From Distichodus sexfasciatus (taxonomy: Eukaryota > Chordata > Actinopteri > Characiformes > Distichodontidae): a DNA stretch of 64,000 nt. The stretch spans positions 3,902,713 through 3,966,712 of the forward strand of contig JAVGVS010000024.1 of the NCBI GenBank assembly GCA_032718565.1, in the 5' to 3' direction. Shown one piece after another: positions 35,464 to 47,877 of the stretch. Position numbers and translations under genes: made by a program. Numbering within the stretch: position 1 is the stretch's first letter; each line of letters begins with the position of its first letter. The notes below the pieces were generated by a model that ran no database searches, was not told the origin of the DNA, and saw only the letters and a program-made list of their open reading frames with translations.

Positions 35464-38400
35464 CCTGCAACAGCACATTTAGCTCAGTTTAGTTCTCATA
35501 TGAGGGACATTAATTTTTCAGCAGAATCTTCCTATCAATGTCCTTGCACATTAAGATCCACATGGAGTCCCCCATTGGACCCAAAAACACCTCCTTCATC
35601 AGAAACCCAACTTTTCCAGTTGAACGACCATCCACGGACTGGCTTGGTGCAAACCTGTTAGGCTTCAGATGTTTAAACTTTAGTCTTCCATTAGTATGAA
35701 CCTTCATTATTACATTACAGGCATTTTAACTAGTGGTTAAAACTAGTGGTTTATCACATCTACAGGTAAGACGAAATGTGCTGTGAGAAACACTGTCTAA
35801 GATCATGATGGTGATGGCTTTTGCTTCTGATTGCCCTTCCTGAAAACGATGATATCTTGTCATGTACTGGAGCTGAAAAAAAAAAACAATCTACGGTAAT
35901 ATGCAGTGACTCAAAACGCAACCAGCTTACGAACAGTGATGCTATTCTAATTACGCTGAACTGAAAGAGCCCAATGCAGAAGACAGCAATGTGGTCAGAT
36001 AAGCCCTGAGGTGTCAACAGCGTCATCCCAGAAGCAAAGTAGCCACTGACTGTGGTTATCCTTGTGGATTATGGTGTCCGGCTGAAGTGTCTGAGGGCAT
36101 CAGGCTCTACAGAACTAACCATGTATAACTGGCCCTGCCACGCCACGTCTTCTTGTCTCGTTCGAGTCATAGTTCTGTCAGTCAAGTGGGCGACGGCACT
36201 CGCGTGGGACGACTGGCAGCTCGCGCGTGACAGTGACGGAATGCTGTCTCGCAGTCTCTTGGCACCCTTTATTGATCCGCCGCTTGATTTAGCAAACAGT
36301 GAGTTTAAGTAATCCCTCATATGATGGCCCATGCGTTGCCGTTCAGACATCTTAAACGTCCCTTCTGGGTAAGCTTCTTGGCACAGTGTTTTTCGTTCCC
36401 ACCACCAAACCCCCACCCCCACTCTGTGTGCACAGCAAGCAGCAAATCATAGATAACATGACAAGACGCAAAACATCACTGGGCCGGAGTGTGTTAAATG
36501 AGCGAAAAGCATGAGCCGGACTTGTAATTCGTTATTTATGTGTAAAGCGTCGGCCGGCAATGTCAGACCTGTTCTTACTCAGCGTCCTGATGATTTCTCC
36601 AGTGAGAAGCTGAACAATACGAAATAATTACTCTCAAGCCTTCAACCTCTGCAAAGAGGAAACATTCCACCCGGAGGACCAAAGGTGACGCTTCATGCAT
36701 ATGCATGACTTTCAAACGTAGACCATTTCAGGGACGGGAGAAACAGTTTTTCCAACGGCTTATTTTTTGTTCGTTAAGTGTGAGGGAGGAAAAAGGGACG
36801 GCCATTATGAAATAAAAACAATCTCATGCCCTCGAGAAGGTGACCAGCTGCTGCCCTGTGGTGACACTTTGCTAAAGCCTTTTAGAGGTGGTATAGTGAG
36901 GAAACCACATCACCAAGGGATGGTAGGCAACAGCATCTAGGTTAATGTGGCTCAGTGCAACAAAAATAGTCTATGGGGCGCTGACTAAAGAAGATTCTTT
37001 CGCGTCGGCCTAAGCTGTACTTCTTCAATTTTGGCTCATGATTCATCTCCGGTGCAATTCAAGCGCTAATCCGCTATTTCTTTCAGCTTCCTTTCACCTG
37101 TCTGTCGTCAACGCTGGCGTAAAAGACTTGGTTTTCACTCCTTCCTCTTCCCTCCCCACCGAAATCATCTCTATGCGACGTGTCACAGCCATTCGGGATC
37201 CGGGCAGCGCCGTCCCCTGCCTGTGTATTTTTGGACAAGCTTGGGTGAGCCTCCGTCTCCAAAGTGCTTTTCTCGCTCCCCACCACGAGCCGCTTTCCGT
37301 CTTGCATCAGAAACATGGCTTGAAAAAAAATATCCACCTCCCATCTGTCGGAGCGTCGTAATGGCGTTGACTGAGAGATAGGAGCGGCGGAGGGTGGGGA
37401 GGGAAGGGGCCCCGGTGAAAGGAGAGACATGACGGCTGTGTGCTAGCACCAGATAAAGGCATTAGTCTGCCACCTCTGGGGCCGAGGGAGGCTGGCTGCA
37501 CGGGCACGGGAGGAAAACGTCGACCCCCTTTATGCCCGCTTAAGCCGATCCGTCTACCGGACCACCGTCGATAAGCGAGGCTGCTTCCCCACCAAAAAGC
37601 ACCAACGCCACGCTCCTCTTTGTGGGCCTAGCGGGCGAGAGGACGGCGTCCGGGCGCGGCTATTGTTCTCCGACTCGGTTGGGACTCAACTCACGCGGGC
37701 CAAAGAGCGACAGGCCGTGTTTGATCTTGGGGAAAAAAGGACAAATATGAATAAATGTGCGCACGAATCAACCAACTCCCACTGCGAGGCCTGTGCTGGC
37801 TGCATTTCTCTGATACCCAGATTTGGACGTTTTTAGGAAAATAAAAAAGCAAATAAATCTGACAGAAAAGTGAGAAGTGCTCGGTGTCTTTGCAAATTCT
37901 TTACTGTCATTTGACTAATTCTTGCTAAGAAAAGCAAGGTCTTTCAATTTCCTGCGACAGGAAAGAGGAAAAACATCCTCACATTTCATTAAGTCTTTCA
38001 AGGGCAAATTTTAACCCTGTAACGAATGTGATACAAGACCGGCGAGAATGAAGTGGAGCCCGCTGAGGCTTCCGCGAGCGGCGGTGTGATGAGAGATTGC
38101 AGCACAGCTCGCTGAGCACAGTGGCAAGACATTGAGATGCAGAGAGGAGACGCATACAGTAGCAGATTCATTTGCAGCAGATAAACGCTGCATTCCCAAC
38201 TATCTGTGTGGCGCATCGGGGCCACGGTGGGAGACCAGGGCTCCTTTCGGCAAAGAGGATGAGTGCCCACAACTCAAACAAATCTTAAAAAAGAAGAAAT
38301 AAAAACAGCTGGCGACTAAAAGATAAGCCTTTCATTTTTCTCTCAAATCCCTGTCTCGTTACAAGCGCTTCTGTGGTAAGATATGAAAATCTAACTCTAC

Positions 38401-40577
38401 GAGGGCGGTGGGTCGCTTTTCCATCGGCTCCTCGGGATTGATTTGCGGCTCGTTGGATGGATGTAATGAATTTTTTAAAGCCTCCAACGGCTGAACACGA
38501 AAGGGCTTGTGCAAAAAGTTCCGCGCCGGCCCCTTACAGTAATCTGGGTTTGGATCCAAGGGACCTGGACTCGATGGTGTTCCTGCAGAGCATCGTTCAT
38601 CAGTTAACCTTGAGCTTGGAGGTGAAGTTGGAGTGGAGACATCCTGGAGCACACACAGGTCAGGATTGTGTGTGTGTATGTGTGTGTGTTCGTGACGGAG
38701 ACCTTCATGCCTGCTGTGCATACTACATAAAGTGCTCCAGGAATGTCTGTGAGCATATCAAATTAACTTTCGCAGAGTCAGATTTGGCTCTCCGAAATGA
38801 AAATGACTCGATGTGGAGCCACACGGGACCCTCCCGGACTAATTTGTTCCGGCGAAGCTCCCGGCAACATACATATCTTCTTTTTTATTAAAGTTTAAGC
38901 TTCTCTTAAAGCGCCATGACGTACAGACAAAGAGAAGACTGTGTCCGACTTTTTTTTCTCCTTTAGTCAACATTATTAATTTATTTTCAAATGTATTTAA
39001 TGCCCAAGACGGTACAGGATTTCCCTTGTTTGGCAGAATGAAGTATGTATGAAAAGAAGTCCTGAAGTTGTACACTGTGCCGTCAAACAATGGAGGTGCA
39101 AAATCATGGCTTCGAAGAAAGAGAGAGGGGAGGGGAAGAAGATACGAGAAGTCCCACGGTGCCGGTCGAAACAGCTGCAGCATTTCACCACAAAACCTCC
39201 TTCATGGTTGGGGAATCCCATAACATATGTGGAGCTGTGCTCACCGGCCATTACGCCACTACACATGACAAATATCTCGCAGTGAAGAGGCCTCAACTGG
39301 CAATGTTTGTTTTGGCCTGGCGCTAGTTTTATGTCGTGCCCATAAAACCGTGAATTAGAATCTCTAATGGGCCTTAAATCTGGACTTGTTCCGAAAAGCA
39401 TCAAAGACACTACATACAAGATTAAAGGAAATATAATACTGAACAAAGTTCTTTTTTTCTTGCGCCCATCTAGAGAAAACGTGGGCCTGTGAGGCTTTAA
39501 ATCTCTTAAATAAGATCAGACCCTAAGCCTTTGAACACTGTCAAGAAATGCTTCACATGAAGCCCAGGAAAGGAATAAAGTTGCAAATAAGAAGACAGTT
39601 AGAAGATGGGGGGAAGCACATTATCATTACCGAGGTCAGTCAGAGTGTGTGTCTGTGTCTGGAGAACTGTAAAACCTGACCCTCTAACACCAGGGCTCTC
39701 AGGCACATTTAATTAGACATCTTTACTGCCATAGAAGCTGATAGCGTCTACAGTAATAGTTAATCAATGGCGATTCACACTTATCAATTTAATATTTAAT
39801 GAAGGTGGATTTCTTTACACTTTACAATCAATGAGTCTGAATGAACTTTGTAGTACATTCAACCCACGAATGGGAACATATCTGGCCTTAGTGCGAGAAA
39901 AATTATGTCTCAACCATTTTGAGAAGCACCAGATATTAATAACTAGACAAGCAATTCCTGGAGAAACTGTGTGATTGCTGTGGGCTAAAAAAGAAAGGGT
40001 GAAACAGATCAAAATGAGAAAAGATAAAGGCTGATTTCTGTTGACTTAGCTGTTAAACTATGAGCTGTTAAATTACTGTGAAGCTCATGCCAGGAGTGGG
40101 CTAACCACAAGAGAAGTAATAGCTCAGTTCACCTTAATGGGGATGCCCCTTGTGGCTAAAAGAGGGAATAGCAACCTGCATGTGGCTGAAACAGGGAATT
40201 ACGGTATATATTGTTTACTTGGAATAAAAGGGGGGGGGGGAGAGAGAGATGCTGAGAAGGGTTAAAAAGAAGAAGAATGAAGAGAACACAGTCCTCATCC
40301 ATCACAATTAGGATCATTTCTGAGCTAAAGATGCATGTTTAATATTGCAGCTCCTAAAAGCCTTGATGAAAACTTAGGATCGTAGGATCTGCTTAAATAA
40401 GCCTGGGCCATAGAGTCCATTTAGAATTATTCTCCCCGTCTAGCATACATAAGGATTAAATCATCAGCCCGCTTCATTTTATCGAGAGCAGCAACTGGCC
40501 TTGATTAAAGCTGAGTGGCAGTACGGCGTGTTCACGTCTGCTATTTTCCAGCGTGAGTATCTTTGAAAGAAGCCTAC

Positions 40578-40810
40578 CTCTGGGGTTGTTGAGCGATGCC
40601 GCCGTGGCTTTGCCCCCCTCCCCGCAGTGGCTCTGGTCGAAGGGCAGACACTGCTCCCCCGTTCCCGCAACCACCTCCATGTTCTTGGCCGGGTCCTTGG
40701 GCTCACTGAGCGTCTTCAGCCTGTACACTCTCCTGCTGCTGGTGTCTGACAGGTACAGCACCTCGTTGACCGGGTCCATGGCCAGGTAGTATTTATGGGC
40801 TGGGCTGGTG
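40578..40810 (-). CDS. tenm1: tenm1 exon: NHL blade 2
   Basis: This 233-bp exon (residues 550-628) enters in phase 2 after acceptor GGTTCCACAG with (S)TSPAHKYYLAMDPVNEVLY and ends in phase 1 with SLNNPRG at donor GTAGGC. YYLAMDPVNEVLYLSDTSSR is an NHL repeat; VVAGTGEQCLPFDQSHCG is a conserved teneurin motif. The first base completes a split serine codon when the upstream microexon is included, or an asparagine codon when it is skipped. Confidence 0.96.
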
Positions 40811-43800
40811 CTGTGGAACCAGATATTTTCAAATAAATTTTTAAGTTAGTTTTGTTTAAAAGTAGATTCACCACGTTCAACAATGCCCTAAGGAGACCTG
40901 TGTTTGTGATTGGTATTACAGAAAGAAAAACACATTAGTGGTGATTCTACGGCCCGATCGATCAACACGCCCCACATCAGCCGACCAGAGCAATTTGGTG
41001 TTTGTGATCAAATATTTAAAAGATGTAAAGCACACCACATGCAAACCACAGGAGCTGACCACATGCTAATCTGCCATCCCCGTGGTGTTCGGAACGGGAT
41101 ATTTTACATAATTTAGCGTAATGTACACCACTGCAAACATGGCAATGTTAAGTGGGAAACTGCGGTTTCTACTGATTTCATTAAAGTTGTATTGGAGCGC
41201 TGCGTTCCGACGGGGATGAAGGCTGCACCCCGATGTGAAGGCTCGGAGCATTTAGTCATTTCACAGACTCATTTAAAAATCATCCCTCTGCTCCTGGAGC
41301 TTTTCAATAAAAGGGGTAAATAGAGGCACAGTCAACACAAAAAGAATTAGCTCGCCACTGCTTATATATTCATTGAATTTCTCCATGTTTTGCATCTAAC
41401 TGTGGTCTATGGGCACTAGTGCAAGCATCTAATTAGATTACCAAGCCTCTGAGGTAAAGGCAACCACAACCAAAGCCAACGGCACGGTCAAGAATAAACA
41501 AGATAATTAAAAACACATTCGGAATGGTCGGGGTGCATTTGTTTACGCAAGTTGGCGGACATCGCAGCCACTTATCACCGAATGAGCAGCGGCTAAAAGC
41601 AAAGACTCCATCTGATAGTTGTCGTGCTTCCAGAATAACACTGACCTCAATTTTGCCATTAGGTCCAGACAAAAGACCACAGATTCGCCAAGCGAGCATT
41701 GTTCAGAGCAGTGGAAACACGTATTGTCTTTCTCTGCTTATTGTTTTTTATTGAGTGAAGACTGGCCAGCACTCCAGCCTCCCACAAGCCGAGCAAAAAG
41801 CTTTGAAAGCTGCACAAGCATTAATTATTAATGTTTTTTTTAGTTGAAAGACAAGAAATATCAGGAATAAAAAGGAAGACAAGCCAATGAGACACGAACG
41901 GCCGGACAGGCGTGAGGTTACTGCCGTGTGCCGTGAGACAGGAGTGCCGGGAGAAGGTTTTTCAGATGCTGAGTGCTCTAGAACTTTCCTCACTGGTCTA
42001 AAAGAGCAACCCGCGGGCGCTGCGGCATTCTCCACCCCGTGAGAAAAAATGAGCAAGGCGAGGCTGGAGCCTTCCCCCTCCCACCTCCATCTTGCGTGCA
42101 GAAGAGGTTGTGGGTTTTTTACTTTCACCTACAGGCAAAAGCAGAGGGGAAAAAAAACAGATCTCTACGGCACAACTGCTCATAACTGCTAACTGTTCTG
42201 CTTAATATTCCCCCTTCATCTCCTTGACATTTCAAAAAAAAGCTTTCCTGGCCACCACCCAGCCCATACTGTAAAAAGTGCCTGTAAAAGATTCCCGGGG
42301 GGGTCCTTGGCACCACCTGTCATAGCGTTCCCTAAGTCTGCCTTTAACAGAACTGAACAGCTTCTCGGGGCCTGGTGCACGGATAAGGGCCACAGAAGCA
42401 GAACAACATCGCAGCGGAAGTGCAGACGATTCAGAAGACGCTGGAAAGCGTAAAGCCGACCGACAAATATCTTCGCGTCTCATAGGCCGTAATTAGGCAA
42501 AACACATCCGCTGCTGTCACTGTTTTTTTGGGCATATCGTAGCCAAGCTCCATGTTTGTTGAGGGACGCGCAGCTGCTGTTATCTGGCGGAAGGCCGTCT
42601 GCCGCTCACCGATCCCTTCTGAAGGCGGGAGCCAGGACGCGTCTGCGATATCAGGTGCACTTCTGACATTTTCTCGCTTCCAAGATGGCATCGCCTGTAA
42701 GTCGCCCCCCCCACACACAAAGGCAACTCAATAAAGCCGGGTGTTGACTGACAGCACACATCTGGCTAATCCTGTGGCTTACATGGAGTGAAGGGAGAGT
42801 TCTGAGAGCTCCTTGATGTGGTCGCACCGCAGTGTTGCTGTACACTCGGAAACGTTAAAATCGGTGGTCACCAAACCACACTCCCTCTTACTTAACACTG
42901 CTGACCCAGAGAACTAAGCAGACAGATCATGGTGCGGAGGGTTAGGATTTGGAACTAAGCTTAGACTTAAAAGAGATTGTAAAAGAATATAGATGTTTAT
43001 GTATTCATAATGCTGTTTTCAACTCAGATATGGATTTCAGCTCTATTCTAAATGTAATGGGATATAACCCTTTCATGCAAAGAAACAAGCAAATACTAGT
43101 TTCAATCAGGTAAAACTAAAGTAATAAAAATATACAGGAAAAATGTATTGCAAGTGCACGTCACCCTTTGAAACAGTATCTAAACAGTGAGGAAGCAGAT
43201 CCAATAGAGAAACTATGTTTAGATCAACATTATATTATTCACTTTATATAAAGGGTTAAGAGATGACAGCAAAACTGCCGTGCAGAGGAACATTCTAAAA
43301 GCACAGTCTGCGGCAGACTTTCAGGTTTGTACCAGAATGCATTACTGATTAATGGGTAATCAGTATTCAGAAGCTAAATGCATTTCCATAGTAATTTGCC
43401 CAACCCTGTCTCAGAGCTGCGTTGGTGACTGCGGTGCTGGGGAAGTTATAACCATAATGACCTCTGTTACAGAGTAAAGGTACTCAGCTCAAACGGTCAT
43501 TGCATTCCCACTCACTTTCAACAATGCTGAAGAACACTTACATTCCAATGAAAACACTTCATCTAAAGGGTGAACGTGTGGTGTTTGTGAATTTCTCACA
43601 ATTTTAATCTCAAACGATCTGAAACACCGAAAAAAATCCCTTAAATAACATCTTACACCACAGATCATTTTTTAAATGTTTGTATGTTTGGGCATGATAT
43701 AAAATATTCATGATGATATAACTGATGCTCATTTTAAAAATGTATTAAAGTAATGGTTTTTAAGCATTTGATCTTGGCTTGTGTCTAAACTTAAACTGAA

Positions 43801-43973
43801 GTCTCATTTAAATAAATAAATAAATAATCTATAGAGTTTACTAGCAGAGTTACACAAAGCGTCTGCATGCGGTGCTGCCTGTAACTCTCAGTGACACTTG
43901 CGCTACTTTGCTCAGTGTAACAGAGGTGACTTGGTGACTCAGTATTCACTAGGGAGAGGTGATGAAATCCTAC
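40811..43973 (-). other. tenm1: tenm1 intron (3.2 kb) after the microexon
   Basis: Donor GTAGGA, acceptor GGTTCCACAG. I saw no transposon I could name. CTAATTAGATTA near 41430 is a paired homeodomain-type core and lies in a repeat-poor stretch. Confidence 0.7.
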
Positions 43974-43994
43974 CTGTGTCTCGTGTCCCTGTTC
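43974..43994 (-). CDS. tenm1: tenm1 21-nt microexon (splice site B, NRDTRHS)
   Basis: The minus strand reads acceptor AACCATCAG, then 21 bases encoding (K)NRDTRHS, then donor GTAGGA. Phase 2 at both ends makes it frame-neutral: with it the protein reads ELKNRDTRHSTSPAHKYY, without it ELNTSPAHKYY. This is the position of the alternatively spliced seven-residue insert between the first propeller blades known as site B in teneurins (NKDFRHS-like in other paralogues), which in teneurin-2/-3 work alters trans binding and latrophilin or homophilic adhesion. A CTAAC branch-like motif lies only about 10 bases before the exon and a strong pyrimidine tract (TCCTTTTCTCTCCCCTC) is further upstream. It is far too short to appear as an open frame. 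Confidence 0.92.
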
Positions 43995-44454
43995 CTGATG
44001 GTTAGCCATTATGAGGGGAGAGAAAAGGACAAAGTTTATCTTCACAACACACTCTCATAAAGCCGACAATATATAATATCCTTTCAAATGCATTACGGCA
44101 TTTTTCAAGATCACACCCAGATTTCCTGATTTATAGCAGGGGATTTATTTTGGATGGCATTTATGTTGTGTTTCCTTATTTACAGATGAATCATTTTTAT
44201 TCTTTTGGGGACACAAAGGCGTCCCAGGTTATTCTGCTTTGTGACTTTGGCCCGTTATTCCTCTACGCTGCAATGCTGTAAAAAGAAAAGCACAAGGTCG
44301 TCTCCTTTCTGGAAACAATTAACAGAAATGTGGCACAGTAACGCGGGGCCTTGAATCTGAACCTTACAGAAAGTCTCTTGCCATCCAACTTCTTCTAAGA
44401 AGGAGGTGGAAACTAATTTGAAAGAACAAGAAAAAAGGGGAAAAAACTGTTTAC
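43995..44454 (-). other. tenm1: tenm1 intron before the microexon (0.46 kb)
   Basis: Donor GTAAAC, acceptor CATCAG. It is short and has no recognisable repeat. It contains the pyrimidine tract and branch-like CTAAC that may govern microexon use. Confidence 0.8.
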
Positions 44455-44704
44455 TTGAGTTCCAGGATGTTGTAGGCATAGCCGATGGGCAGGATCCTGC
44501 GCACGAAGTTGAAGTCGCCCACGTAGATGCTGCCGTCGGAGCCGCAGGCCAGCGCCACGGGGGCAAAGAGCTTGCCCTCCAGGGCCGGACCGCTGCAGCC
44601 CGGACAGGGGATGGTGCGGTAGTAGCCGTTTCCCATCACTGTGCTGATCACCGGCGGCTGCTGGGAGATGAAGATGTTCTCCCCGTTGCCTTTGTGCAAA
44701 ATGC
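44455..44704 (-). CDS. tenm1: tenm1 exon: NHL blade 1
   Basis: This 250-bp exon (residues 460-543) enters in phase 1 after acceptor CCTTTCCAG with GILHKGNGENIFISQQPPV and ends in phase 2 at ELK with donor GTAAAC. KGNGENxFISQQPPVISTxM and FAPVALACGSDGSIYVGDFN are conserved teneurin sequences; the latter is an NHL repeat. The methionine in MHKGNG belongs to a different frame over the acceptor and is not a start. Its 5' 61 bases are also present, almost identical, in the preceding intron at 45090-45150. Confidence 0.96.
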
Positions 44705-45089
44705 CTGGAAAGGCAAAAGCGGAGGACGGCCTCTGTTGGACTGCAACCTTTTCTTGGTGTTATTTCAGAATAAAAAGGTAATCACCCTAGGTGTGTTTCT
44801 TTGGATGAGATTTTACAGCAATAAAGGCTGACTACACAGTGGTTTGCACAATTTTATCCCCAATTCTCTGTCAGAGATTCTGAGACAGAGGGAGTTTGCA
44901 GCAGTTACGGCAGAAAGTCAGGGCTGAAAATGGCACGAGGGCACTGGTATGAGGGCAGGCTTGAGCACACAACCTCTTGGTCAGTAAATAAGAATCCTAA
45001 CACAAGTTTGCAACCACTACCAAAATGTAAACAAAATAAAAACCGACTCCCCTGTCAACTCAGACTATTTGATTTTAAGAATTTGCAAA

Positions 45090-45196
45090 GTGCTGATCAG
45101 CGGCGGCTGCTGGGAGATGAAGATGTTCTCCCCGTTGCCTTTGTGTAAAAGTGGAGGAAGGCCTATTTCAGACTGCAATTTTTTCTTCTTGTATTT
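45090..45196 (-). pseudogene. Partial duplicate of the tenm1 exon 44455-44704
   Basis: The 61 plus-strand bases from 45090 match 44641-44701 at all but two positions (C to G and C to T). They encode HKGNGENIFISQQPP then L instead of V. Homology continues about 45 bases into the intron flank but is much weaker, and the original acceptor CCTTTCCAG is deleted. The copy stops abruptly at 45090 and then reads to a stop 10 codons later, with no good donor. An alternative AG (GAAATAG) would keep the reading frame but lacks a pyrimidine tract. It is most likely a dead fragment. Confidence 0.8.
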
Positions 45197-45852
45197 CTTC
45201 ACAACACGCCTCAAGTGCAAGACAGAAGCTGTCTGAAGTTCACACTAGTTGTGACGACACGACGACAACACGACGACAGTGTTAAAGGGGCACAGACTGA
45301 CGGGGCATCACAACTGAGATATGAGCAAACGTCTGATTTCCCAACTGGAATTCGGGACACAGTCACAGTGTAAATTCCCAGTCATGTAAGTGGAAAGTCT
45401 CCAAATGTCAAGTTGTAACCAAACTCTGCAAAGACCAGTTGGTAAATTTGCATTTATGGCATTTAGAAACCACCCCAGAGAGACGCACATTTCCTTATGC
45501 AACAAATCTGAATAAACTCTGTGATTTCTTTGTGCTAAAAACTTAGAAAGGGATAAAAGTGTGGAAAAGTTAAAAAGGAGACATGATAAAAGCTGGTTAA
45601 AATTGTTTCCACTGATTAAAGCTGATCCAACTGTTGAATTAATGTTAAGTTCATAGCGGGAACATTCTAAACACAAGAAACGTAACAGCACAATTCTCAT
45701 TAAGGGAAACCAAAATAGAACAAAAGGGAGAAAAGGGGCTTGCAGTTGGGCTTTTGACAAGAAATCCAATACCTCAGGTCTCTTTAATGAGCTGAACATT
45801 TTAAGCCATCAACAGCGTCTCGACTATTGAAAGAGTTGGATATTAGAGTTGG

Positions 45853-45996
45853 ATGACATTTAGCAGATGTTCTTATCCAGAGCCACTTCATTTCAGGGAC
45901 AATGTTTCTGCAGCAACTTGGATTGCTGGAGGAAGGATGCAAACCCACAACCTCTTGGTCCAGATGCCAGCAGCCTAACCATTAAACCACTTACCA
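45853..45996 (-). repeat. tRNA-derived SINE with L2-type tail
   Basis: On the minus strand it opens with AAGTGGTTTAATGGTTAGGC (A box), has GAGGTTGTGGGTTTGCATCC (B box), and ends GGCTCTGGATAAGAACATCT then GCTAAATG, the same tail type as the LINE at 12745-13254. Confidence 0.72.
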
Positions 45997-47715
45997 AAAA
46001 TGGGAAGAAGAAGCAGAAGAGATAATGAAGAGAACTAGGTGATGTTTTTTTAAGCAATCACAATTATAGTCTCCGTGGACCAAACTTGAATTAGAAGCCT
46101 TGCTCATTGGTGGCAGTACTGGAGCTAGGATAGACGGAGGATTAAACCTCTTGGTCTGTAACTGAGAATCCCACTTCTAAGCTGCAACCACATCAAAATG
46201 TAAATATAGAAACATAAACTCCACTGTCAACTCAGACACTCTGTTTTTACAACTGGAGCCTCGGTTGAGGATTAAGCCTCGTTAGTCCTAGAATAGCTTT
46301 GAGTTTGAATGGTAAATCTCCACTGGTACTACAATTTAGTCCAAGACTAGACTTAATCCATGAGCAAGAAACCAGCTCGTGAAGTTTAAACCCGATCTTA
46401 ATGAAGTACAGGAGTCTTTATTCAGCGGTAACATAAGACACAAAAGTGATGAGCAATGCCTGCATTTTTACAGTTTATTACAATATGCCACATTCACAAA
46501 TATTTTCATTCTAAATTTGGTCTTATGGAAGTTAAAGAATTTTAAATTGTATAATTTTTTACAGCTGTAAAACTCAAAATGCAGCAAAATTTGTGTGAGA
46601 TGCTCTTCACTGTAGATTCTGTTCTAACTTGAGAACAAATCTAAGATAAGTAAATGCTGATGAAAGCTGGAATCTTTGTGAGAACTGCGCTGAGCGTGTC
46701 CCAGTGTTCTGTAAACGATCATTACATGTATTTTCTTCTTATTTTGTCTCACTTATTAAAGTAGGTCAACCTGCAACCACACTCTGCTATCGGCTGTCTT
46801 AGCGAGACCTACCCCTTCTCAGAATGAGCTCCTCCAATATTACCAACCCTTACGTCTTGACGATGTGATGTGACTTTCACTTTCTCCTTCACCATATGCT
46901 CTCCATGAAAAGGGGAGATGTGTTTTTCAGTTAAACATCTGCTGCACGGCAGGTTTTAATTGGCCGACGCAAGTGAGCTCCAACTCTCCATACTTATTCA
47001 TCTAAAGATAAACCAGCCTGGAATTCAGAAAGTGCGGTGGGTCGACCTGGCGGCTGTGACTCAAGAGGTCGTGGCTTTGAGCTTCACTAATGGATGCCCC
47101 TGAGCGAGCGAGGCGCTTAACCACGAGTTGCTCGGAGGGGACGGTCCCCTCCACTTGCGTGGGGTTGTGGCAGCTGTAATAAGTGAAATGTGAGGGTAAG
47201 GGGCTTTCCTGCTCTCACTGCCCCCCTTCTACACACCTCCTCGTGGCCCTGGGCTAAGACCACTCTAATTTCCTCTCGCACTCGTATTATTAGTTTGCTT
47301 CTCCACGCATGCTGATGTACGCTAGCCCTCGGAGTAACGTAACCAGGTTAGCTGCATATACACAGAAAAGTTTTTAACTATTAATGAGTCTTCTATATGG
47401 CTCCATTAATAAAGGCACATGCAGTGTAATCTTCTCCCTGCTGGTTTCATAATTCCAAACTGATTAAGGAGCTCAGCGGTTTTCCTGTCCCCTGAGCTGG
47501 GGTTTGACCAGGATGCAACAATCTGTTACCGATGTAAGACATCGGTCAGATGAGGACTCAAACTGCTGGGTGGAGGAATGGTAACTATGAGGCTGATCTA
47601 CTCCATTAAGTAACTTGCTTGTATTAGTTGTGCAAATTGTAATTTAATTTAACCAGTTTGTTTGCATTACTTAGTGACTTGTAAAGTTTACATCCAGTTT
47701 GTTTGCATTAGTTTG

Positions 47716-47742
47716 TATATATATATATATATATATATATAT
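47716..47742. repeat. (AT)n microsatellite
   Basis: About 13 AT units. Confidence 0.9.
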
Positions 47743-47877
47743 TTTCCTGTTTCATCAAGTGAAATCTAAATGACCAAAATATACACTGACGTGGCCTACT
47801 CTAGGTATCTAAATTGGTTCTGAGACTGTGCAGACCTAGACTCAACCAGCAAATTCTAAAATAAATTCATATCAAAT

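Larger units (their letters stand above)
23525..40577 (-). other. tenm1: tenm1 intron (17 kb), the longest in the window
   Basis: It contains two copies of a dispersed repeat family, CA/GT microsatellites (28579-28601 and 28756-28796), two hAT-type insertions with target duplications, and family-1 SINEs. Stretches near 24.0-25.9, 32.0-33.9 and 36.0-39.4 kb are repeat-poor and of mixed or GC-rich composition. I found no gene; the longer frames there have no family resemblance and no intron or exon logic. Confidence 0.7.

Noticed and set aside
45090..45196. Mutually exclusive alternative exon
   Set aside because: The copy lacks the original acceptor, has an in-frame stop within about ten codons past the homology and no good donor; a dead fragment is simpler.
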